Part shown: positions 19,445 to 29,094 of the stretch, piece after piece | Position numbering within the stretch: position 1 is the first letter of the stretch | How the letters are laid out: each line of letters opens with the position of its first letter | DNA from: Acidobacteriota bacterium | Lineage (GTDB): Bacteria; Acidobacteriota; Polarisedimenticolia; J045 | NCBI GenBank assembly: GCA_030949985.1 | Contig: JAUZRX010000058.1 | Coordinates: forward strand, 1 to 64,000 | DNA length: 64,000 nucleotides | Direction of reading: 5' to 3' | Notes under the pieces: model-generated | Seen by the model: the letters and a program-made list of their open reading frames with translations, nothing else | Databases searched by the model: none | Told to the model about the DNA's origin: nothing | Made by a program: the position numbers and the translations under genes

Positions 19445-20256
19445 GGACGGCTCTCCATCCAGCGGAGCAGCAGCTCCGGATGTTCGAGTACAAGGTTGTG
19501 GCCGGCTCCCGGAACCACCTCCAGGGTGGCCCGGCCGTCCGTCGCCCGGGCGATCTGTCGGCCCAGGTCGACGAACTTGCGGTCATCTTCTCCGACCGCC
19601 AGGTGCATCGGCAAGTTCATCGTTCCGATGCGCCCGAGGCAGGCCGGCATCACGCCGAGCCCGAGGGTGTCGAGGGCCCCGGCCAACGCCGCCGCCCGGT
19701 GGCGCCGGCGAAGCCGATTCTGCCGGCCTCGCACCCCGGGGTCGAGGCGCGCCTGGGACGCGAACAGGGGGCGGCTTTCCCACCAGGAGAGAAAGGCCAG
19801 CAAACCTTGATCCCGGAGACGGCTCTGCCAGCGGCGCTCCTCCGCCCGCCTTCGTTCCCGCGCCGCAGGCTCGAGTCCCGGATGGACTCCCACCAGGAGC
19901 AACGCCCGCACCAGTTCCGGTCGCTCGAGGGCCAGCACCAGGGCCACGCGAGCCCCCATGGAGTAGCCCACCAGCCGGCAGGGTTCGTCGAGCATGGCCT
20001 CGAGGATCCGGCCCAGGCGCCGTGCGGCATCCACGAAGCCTTCACCCTCCAGGGGCGGCGAGAGGGGGTCGTGTCCGGGCAGGACGGGCGCCCACAGGCT
20101 TCCGCCACCGTGGGCGACGGCCCGGCCGAGGTTCTCGAAGGACAGCCCGTGGCCGGTGAAGCCGTGGAGGGCGACGACGGGATCCGGCCCGCCGCGGCCC
20201 CAGCGCAGGACCAGCAGCCCCTCGTGGCGGAGGCGATGGATCGTCGGGGCGGTCAT
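19441..20256 (-). CDS. menH: Alpha/beta hydrolase, probable SHCHC synthase
   Basis: A 271-residue alpha/beta-hydrolase fold protein. It has [14 protein letters not shown] (oxyanion region), the nucleophile elbow [10 protein letters not shown], Asp in VGEDDRKF and His in [12 protein letters not shown], matching the MenH Ser-Asp-His arrangement. MenH eliminates pyruvate from SEPHCHC to give SHCHC. Its place between menD and menB, with ATGA overlaps on both sides, supports this specific role over a generic hydrolase. Confidence 0.86.
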   Translation of the reverse strand: MTAPTIHRLRHEGLLVLRWGRGGPDPVVALHGFTGHGLSFENLGRAVAHGGGSLWAPVLPGHDPLSPPLEGEGFVDAARRLGRILEAMLDEPCRLVGYSMGARVALVLALERPELVRALLLVGVHPGLEPAARERRRAEERRWQSRLRDQGLLAFLSWWESRPLFASQARLDPGVRGRQNRLRRRHRAAALAGALDTLGLGVMPACLGRIGTMNLPMHLAVGEDDRKFVDLGRQIARATDGRATLEVVPGAGHNLVLEHPELLLRWMESRP

Positions 20257-22007
20257 GGCGCCAGGCGGTCGAGCCGGCGGCGGAGGGCCCCGGTGACCTC
20301 CGCGATGGTCCGGGCGGCGGCGTCGCCCACCTGCGCCTCGATCAGGGTGCAGCCCGCCCGGGCCCCCGCCTCCTGCAGGCTGCGGGCCAGCCCGGGGGCG
20401 TCGCTGCAGGACCGGTAGGGAATGCCGAAGCCCCGGGCCAGGGACTCGAGATCCAGGGTCTGCCCGGCGGTGAAGAGGGCGTCGAAGTGCTCGGCCAGGC
20501 CCGCGTGGCGGGAGGCGGGCAGAAGATCGAAGAGGCGTCCGCCCCCGTTGGCCAGCACCACGATCGCCAGCGGGGCGCGTGAGCGGCGGGCCGCTGCCAG
20601 GCCTCCCAGGTCATGGAGCAGGGCCAGGTCGCCGCAGAGCAGGACCACCGGGCGTCCGCCGGCCCAGCCGGCGCCGGCGGCGGCGGCCACCAGGCCGTCG
20701 ATGCCATGGGCCCCCCGCTGGTGCAGAACCGGTGCCTGTGCCATGGAGGGGGGGCAGAAAAGATCCACCTCCCGTATCGGCAGGCTGTTGGCCAGGGCCA
20801 GCAGAGCGTCGTCCGGCAGGTGCCGCACCACGGTCCGCACCGCGATGGCCTCGCCGAAGGCGGCGTCCGCGTCGAGGGTTTGCTCGAAAAAGCGCCAGAC
20901 CTCCCTGTCGAAGCGGTCGATGCGTGCGCCCCAGCGCTGGTGGGACCCCGGCCCCCGGCCGGCCCGCTGGATCAACCCTTCGAGGACCCGTGCGGGGTCG
21001 GCCTGTAGGAGAAGGTGCGCGCCATCGGCCGGGTCGCCTTCCGCGGTGGGATGCACCACGACGAGGGTCGCTTCGGGAAAGGCTTCGGCCAGGGTGCCCG
21101 CGCCGCTGGGGGTCGCGGGGGGGCCGAAGTGGATCAGCAGGTCCGGGGGACCTTGGTCCGCCAGGCACCCGCATCGCAACAGCCATTCCCAGCTCGCACA
21201 GGAGGGGTGCCCGGAAGAACGGGCCCATCGCTGCTGGCTGGCCGCCTCGGCCACCAGGGGCATGCCCGTGGAGCGGGAGAACTGCGTGAAGAGGGCGTGA
21301 TCCGGCGCCGACCAGGGGTGGGCCGGCCCGGCGACGATCAGTCCGCGGCGCTTGACCCGGCAGAGTTCGGCCAGGGTGTCGAGACTCGTCGCCGACGGGG
21401 CGGGTTGGGGTGGGTGGACCCGGGGCAGCGACACGTCGACGATGGGCGGCGCGTCGGGCGCGGGCTCGAGGGGCTTGCGCAGCCGCAGGTTGAGCTGCAC
21501 CGGACCTGCCGGCGCGCCCGCCGCGCCCCGGGCGCGCGCCACGGCCTGGGCCACCGTGCGGGCGGTGGCCCCCAGCAGGGCGGGAGCCGCTTCGGCGGGG
21601 CCCAGGTCGAAACAGCCCCGGCAGTGGGCGCCGTAGAACGCCACCTGTTCGATGGTTTGGGGGGCGAGACGGTGATGCCGTTCGGGAGGGCGGTCGGCGG
21701 TGAGCAGCAGCAGGGGGAGGCCCGCGCGACCGGCCTCCACCACCGCCGGGTGGTAGTGCGCACCGGCGCTGCCCGAAGTGCAGAGGGCCGCGGCGGGCTT
21801 GCCCGTGGTCCGGGCGACACCGAGGGCGAAGAAGGCGGCGACGCGCTCGTCGACGATCACCTCGGTGCGCAGGCGCGGGTGTTCGGTGAGGGCCAGCGCC
21901 AGGGGGGCCGAGCGGGAGCCGGGACTGATGGCGACGGTTTCCACGCCGGATCGCGCCAGGGCGTCGGCGATCTGCCGGACCCAGGTGGTCTGGGCCGCCG
22001 CGCTCAT
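20253..22007 (-). CDS. menD: SEPHCHC synthase
   Basis: A 584-residue thiamine-diphosphate enzyme joining isochorismate and 2-oxoglutarate. The N-terminal domain has VAISPGSRSAPLALAL and the ThDP-activating Glu in VIVDERVAAFFALG; CTSGSAGAHYHPAV and LTADRPPERH follow; the C-terminal cofactor-binding motif is CGDLALLHDLGGL with the Asn in VVLANGGGRLFDLLP. It is full length. The ATG at 22007 overlaps menF as ATGA. Confidence 0.94.
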   Translation of the reverse strand: MSAAAQTTWVRQIADALARSGVETVAISPGSRSAPLALALTEHPRLRTEVIVDERVAAFFALGVARTTGKPAAALCTSGSAGAHYHPAVVEAGRAGLPLLLLTADRPPERHHRLAPQTIEQVAFYGAHCRGCFDLGPAEAAPALLGATARTVAQAVARARGAAGAPAGPVQLNLRLRKPLEPAPDAPPIVDVSLPRVHPPQPAPSATSLDTLAELCRVKRRGLIVAGPAHPWSAPDHALFTQFSRSTGMPLVAEAASQQRWARSSGHPSCASWEWLLRCGCLADQGPPDLLIHFGPPATPSGAGTLAEAFPEATLVVVHPTAEGDPADGAHLLLQADPARVLEGLIQRAGRGPGSHQRWGARIDRFDREVWRFFEQTLDADAAFGEAIAVRTVVRHLPDDALLALANSLPIREVDLFCPPSMAQAPVLHQRGAHGIDGLVAAAAGAGWAGGRPVVLLCGDLALLHDLGGLAAARRSRAPLAIVVLANGGGRLFDLLPASRHAGLAEHFDALFTAGQTLDLESLARGFGIPYRSCSDAPGLARSLQEAGARAGCTLIEAQVGDAAARTIAEVTGALRRRLDRLAP

Positions 22008-23347
22008 CGCTCCAGCGCCCCGAGGGCGGCCAGCAGGGGGCGGAACTTGATCTCCGTCTCCCGGAACTCTGCAGCGGGCCGCGAGCCGGGCACGATGCCC
22101 GCGCCGGCGTGGAGCCAGGCGGTGGAGCCCTCGAGCCTTCCGCAGCGCAGGGCGACGCGGAACGCGCCGTCGCCCCGGGCGTCGATCCAGCCCAACGCTC
22201 CGGCGTACCAGCCCCGGCTCGTGCCTTCGAGCCGGTGGATCATCTCCCGCGCCCGGGTGGTGGGGGTGCCGCCGACGGCGGGCGTGGGGTGCAGGGCGAG
22301 GGCGAGCTGCAGCGCGTTGGTCGTGGGGTCGCGCAGTCGCCCCTCGATGGGCGTTTTCAGGTGCCTGACATGACGCAGGGAGAGCACCCGCGGTTCGGGC
22401 GCGACGTGGCACGCTTGGCAGAAGGTCTGCAGCGTGCGCTGGATGCCTGCGATGGTCAGGGCGTGCTCGGCCAGGTTCTTGGTGGTCGCGAGCCGGTCGT
22501 CCTCCGTCGCGGAGCCCGCCAGGGCCTCGCTGCGGACCTGCCCGCCCATGCGGGCGACCAGGAGTTCGGGACTGGCGCCGAGAAAGACGGCGCCCTGGCA
22601 GCGGGCCGCGAAGGCCGTCGCGTGGGGCGAGGATTCGGCCAGGCGGGCGAGGACTTCCGCCGGGTCGGGAGCCTGGGCCAGGCGCAGTCGCAGGCGGCGG
22701 GACAGGACCACCTTTTCGATCGCTCCCGCTTCCAGGGCTTCGAGGGCCGTGTTCACCATCGCCTCCCATTGCCGGGGGCCGGGAAGTTCTTCCCGCTCGA
22801 GCACGGCCGGCAGCCCGGTCCGTGACCGGGGGGCGTCCAGCAGGCGCTTCCAGCGCTCGAGTGCCTCCCTCAGGGCTTCGAGCGTGGCGGGGCTCTCACG
22901 GCCGTCGAGGCCCAGCGCCAGGCTGCCCCGACCGCCCTGCCGGCGGTAGAGCCAGCGGGGGATGAAGACCAGGTCACGGCCGAAACGTGAACTCTCGGCG
23001 CCGGGAGGGTGCCGGGGATCGAAGGCCAGCACCGCCACGGCCAGGGGACCCGCGCCGGTGACGGTGAACTCGGCCAGGCGACGCTGGACCCCCACGGCCC
23101 AGGCGCCCCCGTCGTCTTCCGTTCGGGGCAGGGCCCGCAGCAGGTCGCAGGCGACCCAGCCCGAGCCGTTCGGCGGGGCCCAGACCACTCCCGTGTGCTC
23201 CGGGAAGGCGCCACCGAGGGCCGCGGGGGCGACGGCGGGTGCGGAAACGGTCCACCAGGCGGGGCCCGCGGGCGGTGCGGCCAGGGCCTGCGCCAGCGGC
23301 GCCGCCCAGCTCGTGTCACGGGCGGGGAGGGGGTGCCCGGCGTTCAT
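22004..23347 (-). CDS. menF: Isochorismate synthase
   Basis: A 447-residue chorismate-utilising enzyme opening the menaquinone branch. The conserved C-terminal half has VVLSRRLRLRL, FLGASPELLV, EALAGSA, LKTPIEGRL, LHPTPAVGGTP and EFRETEIKFRPLL. The genomic setting with all other men genes identifies it as MenF and not a salicylate or anthranilate enzyme. It overlaps menG and menD by ATGA. The N-terminal third is Pro/Ala-rich and poorly conserved, as usual in this family. Confidence 0.92.
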   Translation of the reverse strand: MNAGHPLPARDTSWAAPLAQALAAPPAGPAWWTVSAPAVAPAALGGAFPEHTGVVWAPPNGSGWVACDLLRALPRTEDDGGAWAVGVQRRLAEFTVTGAGPLAVAVLAFDPRHPPGAESSRFGRDLVFIPRWLYRRQGGRGSLALGLDGRESPATLEALREALERWKRLLDAPRSRTGLPAVLEREELPGPRQWEAMVNTALEALEAGAIEKVVLSRRLRLRLAQAPDPAEVLARLAESSPHATAFAARCQGAVFLGASPELLVARMGGQVRSEALAGSATEDDRLATTKNLAEHALTIAGIQRTLQTFCQACHVAPEPRVLSLRHVRHLKTPIEGRLRDPTTNALQLALALHPTPAVGGTPTTRAREMIHRLEGTSRGWYAGALGWIDARGDGAFRVALRCGRLEGSTAWLHAGAGIVPGSRPAAEFRETEIKFRPLLAALGALER

Positions 23348-24096
23348 CGGTGGCTTCCCGTCCCGGGAGTGGCCACGAACAGGCAGCAGGCCCCGAAGGT
23401 CATCGGCTCGAGGGTCAGCACCCGGAGTCCCGCCGCTTCCATCTCGCCGGCGAAGCTCTCCGGTGGCGGGAAGGCGCCGATGGAGTCCCGCAGGTAGCTG
23501 TACTCCCGGGCGCCGGAGAGCAGGGCGCCGAGCAGGGGCACCACGTGTCGCACGTGCAGGCGGGCGAGGGGGGCGAGGGGGCCGCGGTGGGGCTCGGTCA
23601 ACTCGAGCACGGCGATCCGGCCCCCGGGGCGGGTGACCCGCTTCATTTCCTGCAGGGCCTGGTGGCGCCGGGGCACGTTGCGGATGCCGAAGGCGATGGT
23701 CACCGCGGCCATCGACGCGGAAGCCAGGGGAAGGTTTTCGGCGGCGCCCCGCTGCATGGCGATGCGTCGGCCCAGGCCGGCGCGGTGGATCTTGGCGCGC
23801 CCCCGCTCGAGCATGGCCCGCGAGGGGTCGAGGCCGATCACCTTGACCCGCCGATGGGCCCGCGCGATGGCCAGGGCCAGGTCGCCGGTGCCCGTCGCCA
23901 GGTCCAGCACGGGGCCCTCGCCCAGGTCGGTTCCCAGCGCCCGCACCGTCTCGCGCCGCCAGCGCAGGTCGAGGCCGAAGGATGTCAGGCGATTGAGCAG
24001 ATCGTAACGCCGGGCGATGCCGTCGAACATCCGGCCGCTACCGCCGCGGACCGCGTCGGCGGGGGGCTGGCTCGGTCGTGGCGAAGGGACGGTCAT
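23344..24096 (-). CDS. menG: Demethylmenaquinone methyltransferase
   Basis: A 250-residue SAM-dependent methyltransferase of the UbiE/MenG family that completes menaquinone. Motifs: MFDGIARRYDLLNRLTSFG, the SAM-binding VLDLATGTGDLALAIA, TIAFGIRNVPRRHQALQEM and SGAREYSYLRDSI. Because the window has a full men set, menaquinone is the expected substrate; a ubiquinone role is not needed. It overlaps aroF and menF by ATGA. Confidence 0.93.
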   Translation of the reverse strand: MTVPSPRPSQPPADAVRGGSGRMFDGIARRYDLLNRLTSFGLDLRWRRETVRALGTDLGEGPVLDLATGTGDLALAIARAHRRVKVIGLDPSRAMLERGRAKIHRAGLGRRIAMQRGAAENLPLASASMAAVTIAFGIRNVPRRHQALQEMKRVTRPGGRIAVLELTEPHRGPLAPLARLHVRHVVPLLGALLSGAREYSYLRDSIGAFPPPESFAGEMEAAGLRVLTLEPMTFGACCLFVATPGTGSHR

Positions 24097-25124
24097 CGGC
24101 CCGCGCGGTCGGCCCGGCCGGCGGGGGGCGCCGGTGGGGTGCGGATCGCGGGGGTGGCGGTCTCGAGGCTGTCGACCAGGGCGTCGAAATCGTCCAGGCG
24201 CAGGGCCTGGGGGCCGTCGCTCAGGGCCTGGCCGGGGGAGGGGTGGATCTCGACCAGCAGGCCCGCCGCGCCGGCGGCCAGGGCGGCCCGGGCCAGGGGG
24301 GGCATCAGGTCGCGGCGGCCGAGGGCATGGGAAGGGTCGACCACCACGGGAAGCTGGTGGACGTGGCGCAGCAGGGCGACGGCGCCCAGGTCGAGCAGGT
24401 TGCGGGTCGAGGCGTCGAAGGAGCGGATGCCCCGTTCACAGAAGACCACCGCGCTCGCGCCGTGGAAGAGCAGGTACTCCCCCGCTTGAAGCCATTCTTC
24501 CACCGTGGCGGCCATGCCGCGCTTGAGCAACACCGCCTTGCCGCGACGGGCGATGGCCTGCAGCAGCGCGCTGTTGTGCATGTTGCGCGAGCCGACCTGG
24601 ATCAGGTCGGCGACTTCCGCCACGGCGGGAACGGAGGCCTCGCTCAGGGCTTCGGTCACGACTTTCAGGCCGTGGGCGTCGGCGGCCCGGCGGAGCCAGG
24701 CCAGGGCCTGCTCCCCGTGACCCTGGAAGGCGTAGGGCGAGGAGCGGGGCTTGAACGCGCCGCCGCGGAGGAAGGTCACCCCGCGGGCCGCCAGCCGACC
24801 GGCGACCTGTTCGATCTGCCCGGGGGTCTCCACGCTGCAGGGGCCCGCCATCAGCACCGGCCGGGAGCCGCCGATCCTCACCCCGGCGACCTCCACGGGC
24901 AGGGTGGCGGCGTCCACCAGCCTGTGGCTCGAGGCGGGGGCGGCGACCGAGGCGACCCCCTCGATGCCCCGAAGGGTCTCGAGGGGAACCTTGCGGGACC
25001 AGGGTTGCACCGAGAATCCCACCGTCCCTTCCGGGCCGTCGAGGCGGAGCGCCCAGAGTCCGAGGTCCGCCAGCACCCGCTGGACGTATGAGGCGTCGGC
25101 ACCTTTCTCGAGCCAGACGATCAT
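24093..25124 (-). CDS. aroF: 3-deoxy-7-phosphoheptulonate synthase (DAHP synthase)
   Basis: A 343-residue type I-beta DAHP synthase, the first enzyme of the shikimate pathway, with an N-terminal ferredoxin-like regulatory domain (residues about 1-70) as in Thermotoga. Catalytic barrel marks: LMAGPCSVET with the metal-ligand Cys, RGGAFKPRSSPYAFQG, QVGSRNMHNSALLQ, VLLKRGMAAT, FCERGIRSF and VVDPSHALGRR. ATG 25124 is taken; an in-frame GTG at 25130 is possible. As first gene of the men operon it raises chorismate flux towards menaquinone. The N-terminal domain could allow feedback control. Confidence 0.92.
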   Translation of the reverse strand: MIVWLEKGADASYVQRVLADLGLWALRLDGPEGTVGFSVQPWSRKVPLETLRGIEGVASVAAPASSHRLVDAATLPVEVAGVRIGGSRPVLMAGPCSVETPGQIEQVAGRLAARGVTFLRGGAFKPRSSPYAFQGHGEQALAWLRRAADAHGLKVVTEALSEASVPAVAEVADLIQVGSRNMHNSALLQAIARRGKAVLLKRGMAATVEEWLQAGEYLLFHGASAVVFCERGIRSFDASTRNLLDLGAVALLRHVHQLPVVVDPSHALGRRDLMPPLARAALAAGAAGLLVEIHPSPGQALSDGPQALRLDDFDALVDSLETATPAIRTPPAPPAGRADRAGR

Positions 25125-25161
25125 GGCCACGATCCGGTGGCGGCCGGGGGGCCGCGGAGAA

Positions 25162-25194
25162 GGCAGCCGTCCTCCCCGGTGGAGGGCGGCTGCC
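25162..25194 (-). terminator. Strong hairpin between icd and the aroF-men operon
   Basis: In the minus-strand transcript an 8-bp outer stem (GGCAGCCG with CGGCTGCC) continues into a 6-bp inner stem (CCCTCC with GGGAGG) across a 4-base loop, with one bulged A. It begins 10 bases after the icd stop and is followed by UUCUCC rather than a real U-run. It could terminate or attenuate icd transcription before aroF, or stabilise the icd 3' end. Confidence 0.6.
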
Positions 25195-25203
25195 GGAGGT
25201 CAG

Positions 25204-26547
<1,344 letters not shown>

Positions 26548-26593
26548 AGCTATTCGCCTTTATCGGAAACACGGGATGGTGGGGGTCCGCGCC

Positions 26594-26622
26594 ATGATAC
26601 GGACCGTCAGGGCTCTTGCCCA
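26594..26622 (-). promoter_or_regulatory. Possible promoter of icd
   Basis: On the minus strand TGGGCA (26617-26622) and TATCAT (26594-26599) are 17 bases apart. This would start transcription near 26587 and leave a 40-base leader. It overlaps the last codons of the upstream small gene. Moderate match only (4 of 6 at -35). Confidence 0.35.
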
Positions 26623-26891
26623 GCCCGGCGATCGGCCTCGGCCAGTTCGATCTCCCGCAGCAGCGCACGAACGGCGGCCGCCGCGGCGGAGAGACCCGCC
26701 AGCACCCCGTGCTCGTAGAGAAAATGGGGGTCACTTCGGAGGCGGGGGATGTCGTCGGGGCAGTAGAGATCGTCCAGGCTGAGATCCGGGCAGATCGCCT
26801 CGCCGATGCGACGCAGTTTGGCTTCCTGCTGGGCGACCAGTTCCTCGCTCAGGGTGATGAGCCTGGCCTGCAGGGACTGCTGGCTGTCCAT
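26607..26891 (-). CDS. Small hypothetical helical protein
   Basis: A 94-residue protein that I do not recognise. It is predicted mostly helical: a Gln/Glu-rich N-terminal helix (residues 1-25), a central segment with ICPDLSLDDLYCPDDIPRL carrying two Cys, and an Ala-rich C-terminal helix. No signal peptide. The ATG at 26891 is preceded by GGAGAGG at suitable spacing, which favours translation. It lies 59 bases upstream of icd on the same strand and is divergent from the sulfatase-like gene. It may be a small partner or regulator, but nothing in the sequence says so. Confidence 0.6.
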   Translation of the reverse strand: MDSQQSLQARLITLSEELVAQQEAKLRRIGEAICPDLSLDDLYCPDDIPRLRSDPHFLYEHGVLAGLSAAAAAVRALLREIELAEADRRAGQEP

Positions 26892-26944
26892 GGTCTCGCC
26901 TCTCCCCGGGGTTTGTGGGCGGGCGTCCGCCGCCGGGGCAAGGA

Positions 26945-26950
26945 TAGAAT
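26945..26950 (+). promoter_or_regulatory. Possible -10 element for leader ORF and sulfatase-like gene
   Basis: TAGAAT in GC-rich surroundings ends 7 bases before the ATG at 26958, the spacing expected for a leaderless transcript. No -35 hexamer at 17 bases. It lies in the 66-base gap to the divergent small gene. Confidence 0.4.
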
Positions 26951-26957
26951 AGCCCGC

Positions 26958-27029
26958 ATGTTTCCACGACCGCCCGTAGAACGGGCCCGCCATCGAGAGC
27001 CCCGACCCTTGGCCCGCGCTCCCCGATGA
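26958..27029 (+). CDS. Putative 23-residue Arg/Pro-rich leader peptide
   Basis: An ATG placed 8 bases after the TAGAAT element opens a 23-codon frame (begins MFPRPPVERARHRE) whose TGA overlaps the ATG of the following membrane protein in an ATGA junction. Thirteen of 23 residues are Arg or Pro. No ribosome binding site lies before either the leader or the main gene start, so leaderless initiation on the peptide followed by termination-reinitiation is a consistent reading. Poly-Pro and Arg codons could stall ribosomes and tune expression. It could equally be a chance frame in GC-rich DNA. Confidence 0.4.
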   Translation: MFPRPPVERARHREPRPLARAPR

Positions 27030-29059
27030 TCGACCCGCGCCGTTGGAGTGCCCGGGTTGCGAACCTGGGGCTGGTGGTCTTCGGGCTGGCGGTGGTGGTG
27101 CTGCTGGGCACCGGTGGGACCCGCGTGCACCTGGGGACCCTGGGCATCAGCCTCTTCCGCCTGACCAACCCGCTGCAGGGCCTGTTCCTCTTCGCCGCGC
27201 TGAGGGTGCTCACCGCGCGCCGGGGCGCGGGCCTCGAGGGGTGGCTGATTCGTTTCTACGCCCGCCAGGGTATGGCGCCGCGCCACGCGCCCGCCGGGCC
27301 GCCGTCCGCGCTGCGTTCCGGGGTCTGGCTGGGGGCGGGGTTCGGCACCGTACTGGGCCTGGTCGACGCCCTGCGGGTGCTGACGGCGGGTTTTCACCCG
27401 GGACCGCGCTGGCTCGACGCCATCGCGTTGCTGCTGCTCTCCGTGCTGGCGGGGTGGCTGCTGGGCGCCGGCCTGGGCGCGGCCTTCTCCATGACCGCCC
27501 TGGGCGTCGGCCGCCTGTTCGGCGCTCGGCCCGGGCGCTATGCCCTGGGTCGCTGGACGGTCGCCTTCCTGCTGGCCGTCTCGCCCTTGCCCCTGCGCTG
27601 GGGATCCGGCACCGCGCCCCCCGGCCGACTGCTCTTTCTCGCCGCCCTGGCGCTGGTGGTGACGGCGACCGTCTTCCTGCTCCTGCCGGCGGTGGTCCTG
27701 CGGGCGCGGCGGGGAAGCTGGGGGCTGGCGATCACCAGCGGTGGGGCCCTGGCCCTGGCCGTCGGGTTGCTGGCGACCGGCGCGGTGGGCCCTGCGCTGC
27801 GCGACGGAAACCGGCCCGCCGGCACCCATCCCAACCTGTTGCTGGTCAGTGTCAGCGGCTTGCGGGCGGACGTCCTCAGCCTCTACCGGTCCCGGGCCGA
27901 ACCCACCCCGAACTTCGACGCCCTGGCCTATCGGGGCGTGCACTTCCGCGCGGCCCAGGCCCCTTCGACCTCGGTGGTCTCCTCCGCCGCCTCCCTGCTC
28001 ACCGGGCTCTACCCTTCCTCCCACCGGCAGGAGGGGCCGGTGCGCGGCTGGCGCCCGCCGAGCCTGCCCGGAGCGCTGGCCTCCCACGGCTACGCCACCG
28101 CGGCCTTCGTCTCCTGGCGGCGCCTGGACGGGCAGCGCACGGGACTGGCCGACTATTTCCATGTCTACGATGACCTGACCGGCCTGCAGGACTGGCTGGC
28201 CCGGGCCACGCTGGGCCGCTTCTGGCGGTCCTTCTCCCGGGTCCCCGGGCGGAGCATCCGGCCCGCGGGAGAGACTGTCGAGCGCTTTCGGCACTGGCTC
28301 GGCCGATCGAGCGGGGGGCCCTGGTGCGCCTGGGTCGAACTGGCGGGTCCGGCCCGCCCGACGCCCCGGCCTTCGGCGAGCGGGAGGCGGGCCGGCGAGG
28401 TGGATCCGATTCCCCTGCCGCCCCGCTGGGCCGACCCGGACCAGCGGAGCCAGCCTCTCAACGCCTGGCTGAGGGGCTACCAGGAGCAGGTGCTCGAGGC
28501 CGACCGGGCCGTGGGGGAAATGTGGGAATTGCTGCGCGCGCGGGGGGAATTGCACCGCACGATCGTGGTGCTGGTCGCCGAGCACGGTATTTGCCTGGGA
28601 GAGGGCGGGGTGTGGTTCGAGGCGGGGTCCGCCCTCCCCGAAGGGGTGCTCCACGTCCCCTGGATCGTCGCCGGTCCGGGGGTCGATCCCGGGGGCAGCG
28701 TGCAGGGGCCGGCCTCCCTGGTGGACGTGGCGCCCACCGTGCTGGGACTGATCGGCCTGGCCAGCGGGCGCCGCTGCGAGGGGGAGGATCTCTCCCGTTA
28801 TCTCGTCGATCCTCGTTCGATTCCCCGCGATCCCCAGTCCGGCCCCGTTTTCAGCGAGTCCCTGCCCGGTCCCGTGAGCGGGGACCGGCTCTACGCCGTG
28901 CGTTTCGGCCCCTGGAAGCTGGTGCGCCATCCCGACGGCAGCGAACGCTTCTACATCATCGAGGGGGTGGAGCGCGAGGTCCTGTCGTTCCGAGGCCGCC
29001 AGGAACGCCTGCGTCGACAGATCTCGGACATGCTGGGCGACTGGCTGGCCAGGCGATAG
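27026..29059 (+). CDS. Membrane-anchored, degenerate sulfatase-like protein
   Basis: A 677-residue protein with about seven membrane helices in residues 1-260, then a periplasmic alkaline phosphatase/sulfatase-fold domain. The fold is recognisable from LRADVLSLYRSRAEPTPNFDALAYRGVHF, STSVVSSAASLLTGLYPSSH (motifs read separately), VVLVAEHG and a normal sulfatase C-terminus with ISDMLGDWL. But the first metal-ligand Asp of the family motif (D-T-x-R-A-D) is Ser277, and the Asp of the late DHG motif is Glu519. No Cys/Ser in a C/S-x-P-x-R context is present. It is probably catalytically altered or inactive. It precedes bamA by 35 bases on the same strand. Confidence 0.75.
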   Translation: MIDPRRWSARVANLGLVVFGLAVVVLLGTGGTRVHLGTLGISLFRLTNPLQGLFLFAALRVLTARRGAGLEGWLIRFYARQGMAPRHAPAGPPSALRSGVWLGAGFGTVLGLVDALRVLTAGFHPGPRWLDAIALLLLSVLAGWLLGAGLGAAFSMTALGVGRLFGARPGRYALGRWTVAFLLAVSPLPLRWGSGTAPPGRLLFLAALALVVTATVFLLLPAVVLRARRGSWGLAITSGGALALAVGLLATGAVGPALRDGNRPAGTHPNLLLVSVSGLRADVLSLYRSRAEPTPNFDALAYRGVHFRAAQAPSTSVVSSAASLLTGLYPSSHRQEGPVRGWRPPSLPGALASHGYATAAFVSWRRLDGQRTGLADYFHVYDDLTGLQDWLARATLGRFWRSFSRVPGRSIRPAGETVERFRHWLGRSSGGPWCAWVELAGPARPTPRPSASGRRAGEVDPIPLPPRWADPDQRSQPLNAWLRGYQEQVLEADRAVGEMWELLRARGELHRTIVVLVAEHGICLGEGGVWFEAGSALPEGVLHVPWIVAGPGVDPGGSVQGPASLVDVAPTVLGLIGLASGRRCEGEDLSRYLVDPRSIPRDPQSGPVFSESLPGPVSGDRLYAVRFGPWKLVRHPDGSERFYIIEGVEREVLSFRGRQERLRRQISDMLGDWLARR

Positions 29060-29094
29060 CGAGCCCCTGCGATGCAGGCTAGTCTGTGGCGGAC

